Assembly: GCA_964395715.1 (NCBI GenBank)
Contig: CAYNAU010000001.1
Coordinates: 62,001-126,000 of the forward strand
Length of the DNA: 64,000 nucleotides
Direction of reading: 5' to 3'
Source of the DNA: Porticoccus sp964395715
Lineage (GTDB): Bacteria > Pseudomonadota > Gammaproteobacteria > Pseudomonadales > Porticoccaceae
Under the pieces are notes generated by a model, which was not told the DNA's origin, did no database searches, and worked only from the letters and a program-made list of their open reading frames with translations. Made by a program: the position numbers and the translations under genes. Of the stretch, positions 41,938-51,987 are shown piece by piece (the first letter of the stretch is position 1; each line of letters starts with the position of its first letter).

Positions 41938-42510
41938 TCAGGCTTTGGGTAGGGTAACGCCAGTCTGGCCCTGGTACTTGCCGCCACGGTCGGCGTAGGA
42001 CACTTCGCACACTTCATCGGATTCAAAGAACAGCATCTGCGCCACACCTTCGTTGGCGTAGATTTTTGCCGGCAGGCTGGTGGTGTTGGAAAACTCCAGG
42101 GTAACGTGCCCTTCCCATTCCGGCTCCAGCGGCGTGACGTTGACGATAATGCCGCAACGGGCATAGGTGGACTTGCCGAGGCAAACAGTCAGCACGTTGC
42201 GGGGAATGCGGAAATACTCAATGGTGCGCGCCAGGGCAAACGAGTTGGGCGGGATGATGCAGTAGTCGCCCTTGACGTCGATGAAGGCATCATTGTCGAA
42301 GTTTTTCGGGTCGACGGTCTTGGAGTGAATGTTGGTAAAAATCTTGAATTCATCCGCACAGCGCACGTCGTAACCATAACTGGACACCCCGTAGGAGATC
42401 ACTTTCTGGCCGTTCGGATCAGGCTGGCGAACCTGTCTTCCCTGAAACGGCTCAATCATGCCGTGTTGCTGTGACATGCGGGTAATCCACTTATCGGATT
42501 TGATGCTCAT
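41938..42510 (-). CDS. dcd: dCTP deaminase
   Basis: Predicted 190 aa. It deaminates dCTP to dUTP for thymidylate synthesis. Start MSIKSDKWITRM, catalytic and binding parts SSYGYDVRCADEFKIF and LGKSTYARCGIIVNVTPLEPEWEGHVTLE. Usual gammaproteobacterial length, no fusion. It lies downstream of apbC on the same strand. Confidence 0.97.
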   Translation of the reverse strand: MSIKSDKWITRMSQQHGMIEPFQGRQVRQPDPNGQKVISYGVSSYGYDVRCADEFKIFTNIHSKTVDPKNFDNDAFIDVKGDYCIIPPNSFALARTIEYFRIPRNVLTVCLGKSTYARCGIIVNVTPLEPEWEGHVTLEFSNTTSLPAKIYANEGVAQMLFFESDEVCEVSYADRGGKYQGQTGVTLPKA

Positions 42511-42615
42511 AGTTTTTACTCAGAATTGACGGCCTGCTGGCCTGCGAATGAAAGAGGGCAATAATACCGGTTTGCACCGGTCGGTCAACGCCCGGTGCAA
42601 ACAGCTATTGGCCGG

Positions 42616-43443
42616 TTATTCGATCACAATTTCAGGGGCACTGCTGGTGGCATCCGGAGGCAACATGGCCGCCACCTTACGGGCAATCTCGCGATAACTT
42701 TTTGCCGCGGCACCCTCGGGATCAGACATCACGCTGGGAGCGCCGCTATCAACACCCTGGCGAATGCCCATTTCCAGCGGCAGCGAACCCAGTACTTCCG
42801 TCTGATATTCACCGGCGACGCGCTCACCCCCGCCTTCGCCGAAGATATGTTCCACATGCCCGCACTGGCTGCACTGGTGCATCGCCATGTTCTCGACAAT
42901 ACCCAGAACCGGGATTTTCACCTTGCGAAACATTTCGATGGCCTTGCGGGCATCCAGCAATGCGATGTCCTGGGGCGTGGTGACAATCACCGCGCCGGCC
43001 AGCCGGGCATTCTGGGCCAGGGTTAACTGGATATCCCCGGTTCCCGGCGGCATATCGACTATCAGGTAATCCAGGGTTTCCCACAGAGTCTGGTTGAGCA
43101 GTTGCAACAGGGCACCAGTGGCCATGGGGCCGCGCCACACCATGGGGGTCTGCTCGGTCACCAGGTAGCCCATGGACATGGATTTGATACCGTGGGCTTC
43201 CACCGGCACCAGCAATTTTCCGCCAATGGTTTCCGGCCGGGTATCCGCCGGTACACCCAGCATGGTGGGAACACTGGGACCATAAATATCTGCGTCGATA
43301 ATGCCCACGCGGTAGCCTTCGGCAGCCAGCGCCAGGGCCAGATTCACCGACGTTGTGGACTTCCCCACACCGCCCTTGCCGGAAGCCACGGCGATAATCT
43401 GATGAACGTGCTCCAGTACGTTTGGAAATGCGGCTTCAGCCAT
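42616..43443 (-). CDS. apbC: Fe–S cluster carrier ATPase ApbC/Mrp, short form
   Basis: Predicted 275 aa from ATG 43443. P-loop VASGKGGVGKSTTSVNLA at about residue 19 and the cluster-binding CSQCGHVEHIF. It lacks the N-terminal MIP18-like domain present in longer Mrp proteins such as that of E. coli (369 aa). Loads Fe–S clusters onto apo-proteins. Divergent from metG, the usual neighbour. Confidence 0.95.
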   Translation of the reverse strand: MAEAAFPNVLEHVHQIIAVASGKGGVGKSTTSVNLALALAAEGYRVGIIDADIYGPSVPTMLGVPADTRPETIGGKLLVPVEAHGIKSMSMGYLVTEQTPMVWRGPMATGALLQLLNQTLWETLDYLIVDMPPGTGDIQLTLAQNARLAGAVIVTTPQDIALLDARKAIEMFRKVKIPVLGIVENMAMHQCSQCGHVEHIFGEGGGERVAGEYQTEVLGSLPLEMGIRQGVDSGAPSVMSDPEGAAAKSYREIARKVAAMLPPDATSSAPEIVIE

Positions 43444-43545
43444 GATCTATCCTCTTGACAACAGATGAAAAACCGGTTGAAAACCGGTATAGTTGCGCCC
43501 CTTTATCAACGCCCAATCCCAACTTTGACGACAGTAGCTGTAGCC

Positions 43546-45567
43546 ATGACTGAACGCAGAAAAATTCTTGTGACCAGCGCCCTGCCCTACGCCAATGGTT
43601 CTATCCATATGGGGCACCTGGTGGAATACATCCAGACCGATATCTGGGTGCGCTTCCAGAAATTGCGCGGCCATGAATGTTACTACGTCTGCGCCGATGA
43701 TGCCCACGGCACTGCCATTATGTTGAAAGCGGAGCAGCTGGGTATTACGCCCGAGGCCCTGATCGACCAGGTGCGCGCCGAACATCAGCAGGATTTTAGT
43801 GACTTCCTGATCCGTTTCGACAACTACCACACTACCCATTCCGAGGAAAACCGCGAGTTGTCATCACTGATCTACACGCGCCTGCGGGACAAGGGCCACA
43901 TTGCCACCCGGGAAATTACCCAGGCCTACGACCCGGAAAAAAACCTGTTCCTGGCGGACCGCTATATCAAGGGCACCTGCCCGAAGTGCAAAACCGACGA
44001 TCAGTATGGCGACAACTGTGAAGCCTGTGGCGCCACCTATGCCCCGACCGACCTGATCAACCCGGTGTCGGCCATTTCCGGTGCCACCCCGGTGGAAAAA
44101 GCCTCCACCCACTATTTCTTCAAGCTGCCGGATTTCACCGACTTCCTGAAAGCCTGGACCCGTGCCGGCCACGTGCAGCCGGAAGTGGCCAACAAGCTCG
44201 GCGAGTGGCTGGACGCGGGATTGCAGGAATGGGACATCAGTCGCGATGCCCCCTACTTTGGCTTTGAAATTCCCGATGCGCCGGGCAAATACTTCTATGT
44301 GTGGCTAGATGCCCCCATCGGCTACATGGCCAGCTTCAAGAATCTGTGCGACAAACAAGGGCTCGATTTTGACGAGTTCTGGGGACCACATTCAGACACC
44401 GAGCTGTACCACTTTATCGGCAAGGACATCGTCAACTTCCACGCACTGTTCTGGCCCGCCATGCTCGCCAATGCGGATTTCCGCACCCCGTCCGAAGTCT
44501 GCGTGCATGGCTTCCTGACGGTGAATGGCAAGAAAATGTCCAAGTCCCGCGGCACGTTTATTAATGCCCGCAGCTACCTGGACCATCTCAACCCGGAATA
44601 CCTGCGCTACTACTTTGCCGCCAAGCTTTCCTCCAGCGTCGACGATCTGGACCTGAATCTCGACGACTTTATCCAGCGGGTCAACAGTGATCTGGTGGGC
44701 AAGGTGGTGAACATCGCCAGCCGCTGCGCGAAATTTATCAGCAAGGGAAATGATGGCGTACTGTCCGACTCGATTGCCGACCCGGCACTGTGGCAGCGGG
44801 CAGTCAGTGCTGCCAGTGGTATCGCCGAACACTACGAGAACCGCGAATTCGGCAAGGCCGTTCGCGACATCATGGCCCTGGCCGACGCCGCCAACGAATA
44901 CATCGCGGCGAAAGAACCCTGGAAGCTTTCCAAAGAAGCCGGGCGCGAACAGGAGGTTCAGGATATCTGCTCCCTGGGCATCAACCTGTTCCGGGTATTG
45001 ATGTTGTACCTGAAACCCATTCTGCCGGCCATGGCAGAAGCGTCAGAAGCCTTCCTCAATGATGAATTGAACTGGCAGGGTGAACCACAACCCCTGTTAG
45101 GTCATCGTATCGACAACTTCAAGCCGCTGATGCAGCGCGTGGAAAAAGACAAGGTGGACGCCATGCTGGAAGCCAGCAAAGAAGCCCTGGCAGCCGCCAG
45201 CAGCAAACCCCTGACCGGCCCATTGGTGGATGAACCCCTGGCGGCGGAAATCGGGTTTGACGATTTTATCAAGGTGGACCTGAGGGTGGCCCTGATCGTC
45301 AAGGCACAGCCGGTGGAAGGTGCGGACAAGCTGTTACAGCTGACCCTGGATATCGGCGGTGAGACCCGCAATGTCTTTTCCGGTATCAAATCCGCCTACA
45401 ATGCCGAGGATCTGGAAGGCCGCCTCACGGTGCTGGTGGCGAACCTGGCTCCGCGAAAAATGCGCTTTGGTGTATCTGAGGGCATGGTCCTGGCTGCCGG
45501 AGACGACAAGGGCATTTACCTACTCTCGCCCGACAGTGGCGCCCAACCCGGCCAGCGCATTACCTGA
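43546..45567 (+). CDS. metG: Methionyl-tRNA synthetase
   Basis: Predicted 673 aa from ATG 43546 (MTERRKILVTSALPYANGSIHMGH); an upstream frame is open but lacks family features. Class I synthetase: HMGH signature, zinc cysteines CPKC and CEAC, KMSKS (GKKMSKSRG). C-terminal EMAP-II-like tRNA-binding domain (DFIKVDLRVALIVKAQPVEGADKLLQL). Long dimeric form. Confidence 0.98.
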   Translation: MTERRKILVTSALPYANGSIHMGHLVEYIQTDIWVRFQKLRGHECYYVCADDAHGTAIMLKAEQLGITPEALIDQVRAEHQQDFSDFLIRFDNYHTTHSEENRELSSLIYTRLRDKGHIATREITQAYDPEKNLFLADRYIKGTCPKCKTDDQYGDNCEACGATYAPTDLINPVSAISGATPVEKASTHYFFKLPDFTDFLKAWTRAGHVQPEVANKLGEWLDAGLQEWDISRDAPYFGFEIPDAPGKYFYVWLDAPIGYMASFKNLCDKQGLDFDEFWGPHSDTELYHFIGKDIVNFHALFWPAMLANADFRTPSEVCVHGFLTVNGKKMSKSRGTFINARSYLDHLNPEYLRYYFAAKLSSSVDDLDLNLDDFIQRVNSDLVGKVVNIASRCAKFISKGNDGVLSDSIADPALWQRAVSAASGIAEHYENREFGKAVRDIMALADAANEYIAAKEPWKLSKEAGREQEVQDICSLGINLFRVLMLYLKPILPAMAEASEAFLNDELNWQGEPQPLLGHRIDNFKPLMQRVEKDKVDAMLEASKEALAAASSKPLTGPLVDEPLAAEIGFDDFIKVDLRVALIVKAQPVEGADKLLQLTLDIGGETRNVFSGIKSAYNAEDLEGRLTVLVANLAPRKMRFGVSEGMVLAAGDDKGIYLLSPDSGAQPGQRIT

Positions 45568-45694
45568 GCCCGTTACTGGGTTTTTATCACTTAATGCTAT
45601 GCCTTATGGTCAAATAAACTAACAGGCTCCAGTTTTATACTTAATAGCAGGGTTCGCCAGCCGTTATAATGGCTGACCCAATGAGACCGACGAT

Positions 45695-46270
45695 ATGCAG
45701 GAATTTGCCGTCATTCTGATCAGCGCCATACTGGTGAACAACTTTGTTCTGGTCCAGTTCCTTGGCCTGTGCCCGTTCATGGGGGTCTCAAACAAGCTGG
45801 AAACAGCCATCGGCATGGCCGGTGCCACCACCTTCGTACTGACCCTCGCCGCCCTGTCCAGCTACATGGTGAACAGCTGGATTTTGGTCCCCCTCAACCT
45901 GGAATACCTGAAAACCATTTCCTTTATCCTGGTGATCGCGGTGGTGGTGCAGTTCACCAAGATGTTTATCGAAAAGAGCAGCCCGCTGCTCTACCGGGTA
46001 CTCGGCGTTTTCCTGCCGCTGATCACCACCAACTGCGCGGTACTGGGGGTGGCCCTGCAGAACACCGCCAAGGCCCACAACCTTTTGGAGTCCACACTCT
46101 ACGGTTTCGGAGCTGCGGTTGGCTTCTCACTGGTACTGATTTTATTTGCCGCCATGCGCGAGCGCCTCGCCGTCGCCGATGTTCCGACGCCATTCAAGGG
46201 TGCAGCCATTGGCATGATTACCGCCGGCCTGATGTCTCTGGCCTTCATGGGCTTTAGCGGACTGGTCTAG
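45695..46270 (+). CDS. rsxA: Electron transport complex subunit RsxA (RnfA)
   Basis: Predicted 191 aa, six membrane helices. Integral subunit of the Rsx/Rnf ion-translocating complex, which couples electron flow between ferredoxin and NAD to ion movement and keeps SoxR reduced. Starts QEFAVILISAILVNNFVLVQFLGLCPFMGVS. First gene of the operon rsxABCDGE. Confidence 0.97.
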   Translation: MQEFAVILISAILVNNFVLVQFLGLCPFMGVSNKLETAIGMAGATTFVLTLAALSSYMVNSWILVPLNLEYLKTISFILVIAVVVQFTKMFIEKSSPLLYRVLGVFLPLITTNCAVLGVALQNTAKAHNLLESTLYGFGAAVGFSLVLILFAAMRERLAVADVPTPFKGAAIGMITAGLMSLAFMGFSGLV

Positions 46271-46282
46271 GGGTTGCTTTCT

Positions 46283-46912
46283 GTGTACGACCTGATGATG
46301 CAACACCCGTTGATCGCAGCACTGGTGGCTCTGGTGGGGCTGGCCGTGATTTTTGGCGCGGTTCTGGGTTTTGCCGCCATCAAGTTCCGTGTTGAGGGCG
46401 ACCCCATTGTTGAGCAGATCGACAAGCTGCTACCCCAGACCCAGTGTGGTCAATGCGGTTACCCCGGCTGCCGCCCCTATGCCCAGGCCATCGCCGACGG
46501 CGATGCCATCAACAAATGTCCTCCTGGTGGTCAAACCACCATCAACGCGCTGGCGACGCTGCTGGATGTGGAAGCACCAACCCTTGATGCGGAACACGGC
46601 CAGGAAAGCGATATCAAGAAGGTGGCCTATATCCGCGAGGATGAATGCATCGGCTGCACCAAATGCATCCAGGCATGCCCGGTAGACGCCATCCTCGGTG
46701 CCGCCAAGCAGATGCACACGGTGATCGCCAGCGAATGCACCGGCTGTGATCTCTGTGTCGAGCCCTGCCCGGTCGACTGCATCGACATGATACCAGTCCC
46801 CCAGGGACTGGCGGACTGGAAATGGGAGATGCCCGCCTCCAGTGCCGAACAGGTCAAAGCCCTGCGCCCCGGTCATATCATCGCCACTGATCGCGGGGAC
46901 CGGGCCGCATGA
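46283..46912 (+). CDS. rsxB: Electron transport complex subunit RsxB (RnfB)
   Basis: Predicted 209 aa from GTG 46283, with GGGG nine bases before it; TTG 46274 is also possible. One N-terminal membrane helix, then CGQCGYPGC and two 4Fe–4S binding motifs, CIGCTKCIQACPVDAI and CTGCDLCVEPCPVDCI. Ferredoxin-like electron-transfer subunit on the cytoplasmic face. Its stop overlaps the rsxC start (ATGA). Confidence 0.95.
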   Translation: MYDLMMQHPLIAALVALVGLAVIFGAVLGFAAIKFRVEGDPIVEQIDKLLPQTQCGQCGYPGCRPYAQAIADGDAINKCPPGGQTTINALATLLDVEAPTLDAEHGQESDIKKVAYIREDECIGCTKCIQACPVDAILGAAKQMHTVIASECTGCDLCVEPCPVDCIDMIPVPQGLADWKWEMPASSAEQVKALRPGHIIATDRGDRAA

Positions 46913-49404
46913 GAAAAATCTGGGACCTGGTCGGCGGCGTTCACCCCCCCGAGAACAAACACCAGTCGGTGCAGCAGCCCATTGGCCGCCTGCCTCTGCC
47001 TGAAAAATTGATCATCCCCCTCAATCAGCACATTGGCGCACCGCCCAAGCTGGTGGTGAATGCCGGCGATGAAGTCTTGAAGGGACAGGTACTGGCCGAG
47101 CCCAACGGCATGGTCAGTGTCGGGGTACATGCACCGACCTCCGGCGTCATCAGCGATATCAGTGATTACCCGATCCCACATCCATCCGGCATGTCGGCCC
47201 GCTGTATTACCCTCATTCCGGACAACCATGATCGCTGGATTGACCACGCTGGTGTTGATGACTTCAGGGCCTACAGCCCGGCCAAGCTGCTGGAACTGAT
47301 TCGCGAAGCGGGTATCGCCGGCCTCGGTGGCGCGGGCTTTCCGTCCGCCGTAAAACTGTCGGCGCGCAAACCGGTCAGCACCCTGATTATCAACGCCACC
47401 GAGTGTGAGCCGTACATCACCGCAGACGATATGCTGATCCGCGAGCGTGCCGAGGATATCGTTGAGGGTATTCGCATTCTCTCCTATATTCTGGGCGACC
47501 CCGAGGAAGTCCTGATCGGGATCGAGGACAACAAACCCGAAGCCTACGAGGCACTGCAGCCCTTTCTGGCCGGCACCAATATCGAGTTGGTGGAATTCCC
47601 CACCCGTTATCCCTCCGGCGGCGAGAAACAGCTGATCCAGATTCTTACCGGCAAGGAAGTGCCCAGTGGCGGCCTGCCGGCAGACATCGGCATTGTCTGC
47701 CAGAACATCGGCACCACCTATGCCATCCAGCGGGCCATCCGCCACGGGGAACCCCTGATTTCAAGAATCACCACGGTCACCGGTCGGGCTTGTACGCTGA
47801 ACCGCAATTATCAAACCCTGATCGGCACCCCCATCAGCCATCTGCTGAAGCATAACGGTTACGATCACCACCACTGTGCCCGCCTGATTATGGGCGGCCC
47901 GATGATGGGCTTTACCCTGACGGATATCGACGTACCGGTTATCAAGACCACCAACTGTCTTCTGGCGCCCTCAAAAGAAGAATTGCCCGCCCCACCACCC
48001 GCGCAGGCCTGTATACGCTGTGGAATGTGTGCCGAGGCATGCCCTGCCAGCCTGTTGCCACAGCAGCTGTTCTGGTACGCACAGTCCCAGAACTACGAGC
48101 GTCTGGAAGCCCACAACCTGTTTGACTGTATTGAGTGTGGCGCCTGTTCCTATGTCTGCCCCAGCAATATTCCATTGGTGCAGTACTACCGCGCTGCCAA
48201 AGGCGAAATCCGCAAGCAGGCCCAGGAAAAAATCAAATCTGATCGCGCCCGCGCTCGCTTTGAATTCCAGCAGGCCCGCAAGGCCAAAGAGGAAGCGGAA
48301 AAAGCCGCCAAGCGCGAAGCTCGCAAAAAGGCCGCCGCTGAAGCACGAGCCAAAAGTAGCGATGAGGCCACCGCCGCTGATGCTCAAAGCGATATTGTAA
48401 AAGCCGCCATGGCCCGTGCAGCGGAAAAACAGGCCTCGCCAGAGGCACAAAAAGCCAAACTGGAACGAGGTGTTGCAAGGGCTGAAAATCACCTGCAAAC
48501 CGTCGAACAACGTTTGCTGGCGGCAGAACAGGATGGCAACGAACAACAGGTGGAACAGGCCAGGGCTGCGGTAGCAGATGCGCGCCTGCGCCTTGAGGAT
48601 GCCGGCGCCAAACTCAAGGCGCTGGAGTCTGCGGACACCAACACCGACAGCAAGGTCATGGAACGGCTTCAGGCCAGTCCCGACGAAGCCCTGCAGAAAA
48701 AAATTGCCAGCCTCAGGGAGCGGATTGCCCTCACTGAGCAAAAAATTGCCGAGGCCGACGACGAGGCACTGAAAACAGCCCTGCAAAATGGTCTGGACAA
48801 GCAGATCGGCAAGTTGAAAGAAACTGAACAACAGTTGGCTGACACCCCTGCCGGGGACACGATGGTCACGCCTGCTGGCACCACAGATGCCGCCGCCGCT
48901 GCGATTGCCAAGGCCCAGGCCCGCGCGGCCTCCAGGAACAACCTGTCTGAGGAGGACAAGCTCCGGGAGTCCATCATTTCACTGGAGGGCCGTATTGAGA
49001 AAGCTCAGGCTAAACTTGATGAAGCCCGGGCCAGTGAATCCGAACACGTCGACGCCCTGCAGACCGGACTCAATAAGTTGCAACAAAAACTGCTGGACAG
49101 TCGCGAGAAATACTCGGCCCTGACCGGACAAGCGGCATCTGCCGAAGATCAGCCTCAGGATGCCGCCTCTGCCGCCATTGGCCGCGCCCAGGCCCGCGCC
49201 GTGGAACTGGCCAATATGTCCGAACAGGACAAGCTGCGGGAAACTGTTGATTCCCTGAAGGCAAGACTGGAAAAATCCCGCCAGAAATTGCGTCAGGCAG
49301 AAGCTGAAGGCTCAGAACATGTGGAAGCCCTGCGCACTGCCGCAGAAAAACTTGAAGCCAAACTGGTCACTGCAGAACAGCAGCTGACTGAATACAACGC
49401 CTGA
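46909..49404 (+). CDS. rsxC: Electron transport complex subunit RsxC (RnfC) with long repeat tail
   Basis: Predicted 831 aa. NADH/FMN-binding part like NuoF (AGLGGAGFPSAVKLS, NATECEPYI), 4Fe–4S motifs at Cys368 (CIRCGMCAEACP) and Cys407 (CIECGACSYVCP). From about residue 435 the protein is a charged Ala-rich helical tail. It holds three diverged repeats beginning near residues 496, 662 and 754, each with AxAxARAxxRA and a following KLxxxL coiled-coil part. Peripheral subunit that takes electrons from NADH. Confidence 0.95.
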   Translation: MRKIWDLVGGVHPPENKHQSVQQPIGRLPLPEKLIIPLNQHIGAPPKLVVNAGDEVLKGQVLAEPNGMVSVGVHAPTSGVISDISDYPIPHPSGMSARCITLIPDNHDRWIDHAGVDDFRAYSPAKLLELIREAGIAGLGGAGFPSAVKLSARKPVSTLIINATECEPYITADDMLIRERAEDIVEGIRILSYILGDPEEVLIGIEDNKPEAYEALQPFLAGTNIELVEFPTRYPSGGEKQLIQILTGKEVPSGGLPADIGIVCQNIGTTYAIQRAIRHGEPLISRITTVTGRACTLNRNYQTLIGTPISHLLKHNGYDHHHCARLIMGGPMMGFTLTDIDVPVIKTTNCLLAPSKEELPAPPPAQACIRCGMCAEACPASLLPQQLFWYAQSQNYERLEAHNLFDCIECGACSYVCPSNIPLVQYYRAAKGEIRKQAQEKIKSDRARARFEFQQARKAKEEAEKAAKREARKKAAAEARAKSSDEATAADAQSDIVKAAMARAAEKQASPEAQKAKLERGVARAENHLQTVEQRLLAAEQDGNEQQVEQARAAVADARLRLEDAGAKLKALESADTNTDSKVMERLQASPDEALQKKIASLRERIALTEQKIAEADDEALKTALQNGLDKQIGKLKETEQQLADTPAGDTMVTPAGTTDAAAAAIAKAQARAASRNNLSEEDKLRESIISLEGRIEKAQAKLDEARASESEHVDALQTGLNKLQQKLLDSREKYSALTGQAASAEDQPQDAASAAIGRAQARAVELANMSEQDKLRETVDSLKARLEKSRQKLRQAEAEGSEHVEALRTAAEKLEAKLVTAEQQLTEYNA

Positions 49405-49416
49405 CGGATAGCGCCC

Positions 49417-50484
49417 ATGGCCTTGCTGAAGCTCACCTCACCCCATGCACATGCCGCCCAGGACACCGGGGCTGTCATGCGCCTGGTGCTGCTGGCGACA
49501 ATTCCAGGCCTGCTGGCGCTGACAGTGTTTTTTGGCTGGGGGTCACTGATCAATATTCTGCTGGCCGGTACAGTCGCTGTTAGCTGCGAGGCACTGGTGA
49601 TGCGTTTGCGCAAGCGCCCGGTGTTGTTCTACCTGCGCGATTGCAGCGCCCTGGTCACCGCGGTTCTGCTGGGACTGGCCCTGCCACCACTGGCACCTTG
49701 GTGGGTGGTAGTGATCGGTACCGGCTTCGCCATTCTCATTGCCAAACATCTCTATGGCGGCCTCGGTTACAACCCCTTCAATCCGGCCATGGTGGGATAT
49801 GTCGTCCTGCTGATTTCCTTTCCGGTACAGATGACCGCCTGGACCACGCCCCTGCCCCTGTACCCGGAAGGCGCGTCAGTACCGAATTTCTGGGAATCGC
49901 TGCAAATTGTTTTTCCAATACTCAGCCCGGAAACTATCGACGCCGTCACCGCCGCCACACCGCTGGATACGTTCAAACACAACAGCAGCCTGCTGGTGAC
50001 CCAACTGTATGAAAAAACGCCGCTGTTCAGTCAGGCTCACTGGGCCGGCCTCGGCTGGGAATGGGTAAACCTCGGGTTTCTGGCTGGCGGGATGCTACTG
50101 CTGGCCCGCAGGGTCTTCACCTGGCACGCCCCGGTGGCCATGCTCGGCAGCCTGGCACTGTGTGCCGCCCTGTTTTACGACAGCGGCAGTTCTGCCAGCC
50201 ACGGTTCACCGCTGATGCACCTGCTGTCCGGGGGCACCATGCTGGGGGCATTTTTTATTGTCACCGACCCGGTGACCTCGGCGACCAGCAATCGCGGACG
50301 ACTGATCTACGGCGCCCTGATCGGCGTGCTGATTTTCATTATTCGCAGCTGGGGTAGTTATCCGGATGCAGTGGCCTTTGCGGTACTATTGATGAACTTT
50401 GCCGCGCCCCTTATTGATAATTACACCCTGCCGCGCACCTACGGTCACAGCAAATCCCGTCGCGCCACGGAGAAAAAGGAATAG
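49417..50484 (+). CDS. rsxD: Electron transport complex subunit RsxD (RnfD)
   Basis: Predicted 355 aa, about nine membrane helices. The covalent FMN site is likely the Thr in AVTAATPLDTF (about residue 187), the usual SGAT-like motif. It follows rsxC by 12 bases. Ends DNYTLPRTYGHSKSRR, the usual C-terminal region. Confidence 0.95.
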   Translation: MALLKLTSPHAHAAQDTGAVMRLVLLATIPGLLALTVFFGWGSLINILLAGTVAVSCEALVMRLRKRPVLFYLRDCSALVTAVLLGLALPPLAPWWVVVIGTGFAILIAKHLYGGLGYNPFNPAMVGYVVLLISFPVQMTAWTTPLPLYPEGASVPNFWESLQIVFPILSPETIDAVTAATPLDTFKHNSSLLVTQLYEKTPLFSQAHWAGLGWEWVNLGFLAGGMLLLARRVFTWHAPVAMLGSLALCAALFYDSGSSASHGSPLMHLLSGGTMLGAFFIVTDPVTSATSNRGRLIYGALIGVLIFIIRSWGSYPDAVAFAVLLMNFAAPLIDNYTLPRTYGHSKSRRATEKKE

Positions 50485-50486
50485 CC

Positions 50487-51167
50487 ATGTCTCTGGGGAA
50501 ATCCATCAGCTTTAACAGCGTGGTACTCGGCATCTTTGCCCTGATCACCGCGTCCCTGCTGGCCGGCACTTACCTGGGCACCAAAGACCGTATTGCCGAT
50601 GCCAAACGGGAAGTGGCAAAGCGGGCACTACTGGAAATCATCCCCCTGGAACAGCACAGCAATGACCTGCTGATGGACACGTTACCCGTGCCCGCCAATT
50701 TTCTGCACACTCTGGGTCTGGACGATGAAGGTGGTGACATCAATATCGCCCGCCAGGGAAACGAACCGGTTGCGGTGATTGTTCCCGCCGTGGCGCCCGA
50801 TGGCTACAACGGTGATATCCAGTTGATTGTCGGCATCAACATTGATGGCACACTGGCCGGCGTTCGCACTATCTCGCACCATGAAACCCCGGGGCTGGGC
50901 GACAAGGTAGACCTGAAAAAAAGCGACTGGATTCTGGGTTTTAAAGGCAAATCCCTGACCAACCCGGCACCCTCCCAGTGGAAAGTGAAAAAAGACAAGG
51001 GAGCCTTTGATCAGTTTACCGGAGCCACCATTACGCCTCGTGCCGTTGTCAAACAGGTCTACAAAACCCTCAAATACTACAATGAAGACCAAGAACGGCT
51101 GCTGAAAGCCGCCCGCAAAAAACCGGCAGTTACCCATCAGACCAGCGAGGAAGCCGACAATGGCTGA
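50487..51167 (+). CDS. rsxG: Electron transport complex subunit RsxG (RnfG)
   Basis: Predicted 226 aa. One N-terminal membrane helix (VVLGIFALITASLLAGTYLG), then a periplasmic FMN domain with the covalent flavin Thr in QFTGATITPRAV. Starts two bases after rsxD and overlaps rsxE by eight bases. Confidence 0.95.
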   Translation: MSLGKSISFNSVVLGIFALITASLLAGTYLGTKDRIADAKREVAKRALLEIIPLEQHSNDLLMDTLPVPANFLHTLGLDDEGGDINIARQGNEPVAVIVPAVAPDGYNGDIQLIVGINIDGTLAGVRTISHHETPGLGDKVDLKKSDWILGFKGKSLTNPAPSQWKVKKDKGAFDQFTGATITPRAVVKQVYKTLKYYNEDQERLLKAARKKPAVTHQTSEEADNG

Positions 51168-51873
51168 TACCAGCTCACGCGAAGTCGCCCATAACGGATT
51201 GTGGAAAAACAACCCGGCTCTGGTTCAACTGCTGGGGCTGTGCCCCCTGCTAGCGGTTACCGGATCGGTAGTGAATGCACTGGGGCTGGGCCTGGCGACC
51301 ATGCTGGTCCTGGCAGGTTCCAACACCGTAGTGTCGATGATTCGCAACCATGTCTCCGAGGCTGTCAAGATTCCCGCCTTTGTGATGATTATCGCCACGT
51401 TTACTACCTGCACCGAACTGCTGATGCAGGCATTTACCTATGAGCTCTACACCATTCTCGGGATTTTCATCCCTCTGATCGTCACCAACTGCATGATCCT
51501 GGGACGCGCGGAAGCCTTTGCCTGCAAAAACCCGGTGGCCATTTCACTGTTTGACGGCCTGATGATGGGCTGCGGGTTTGGCCTCGTCCTGCTGCTGATT
51601 GGCGCCATTCGTGAAATTCTCGGCAGCGGCACCCTGTTTGCCGACATGCATTTGCTGTTCGGACCCATCGCAGAAAACTGGACATTGCACCTGTTTGGCG
51701 AAGGTTATGGGTTCCTTATTGCCGTATTGCCTCCCGGCGCTTTCCTCGTGGCCGGCATGCTGATCGCTTTGAAAAACATCATCGACGACCGCATCGAAAA
51801 ACGTCAGGCTGCTCGCCGTGAACCAGTCACCACCGGTGCCAAACGTGTGCGTACCACCGGGGTAATCAGCTAG
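51160..51873 (+). CDS. rsxE: Electron transport complex subunit RsxE (RnfE)
   Basis: Predicted 237 aa, six membrane helices, homologous to RsxA in shape. NPALVQLLGLCPLLAVTGSV near the start and FVMIIATFTTCTELLMQAF. Last gene of the rsx operon; the usual follower nth is not present in this window. Confidence 0.95.
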   Translation: MADTSSREVAHNGLWKNNPALVQLLGLCPLLAVTGSVVNALGLGLATMLVLAGSNTVVSMIRNHVSEAVKIPAFVMIIATFTTCTELLMQAFTYELYTILGIFIPLIVTNCMILGRAEAFACKNPVAISLFDGLMMGCGFGLVLLLIGAIREILGSGTLFADMHLLFGPIAENWTLHLFGEGYGFLIAVLPPGAFLVAGMLIALKNIIDDRIEKRQAARREPVTTGAKRVRTTGVIS

Positions 51874-51921
51874 ACCGGCAACAGTTACCGAACACGGCTT
51901 AACGCCCAAACATCGGTGGCG

Positions 51922-51950
51922 TTGACTCACCGGGTTGCCCTGAATAGCAT
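51922..51950 (+). promoter_or_regulatory. Possible promoter of the ThDP enzyme gene
   Basis: TTGACT (51922–51927), 17-base spacer, TAGCAT (51945–51950), 38 bases before the start of the next gene. The −10 is weak but the spacing is ideal, so that gene may be transcribed apart from rsx. Confidence 0.5.
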
Positions 51951-51987
51951 GGTTCTCTCGTTCGCCAATTGGGATGTTGAGGCACAG

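Noticed and set aside
45568..45589. Terminator after metG
   Set aside because: Only a 4-bp stem with one G–T pair before TTTTT; not strong enough to list.
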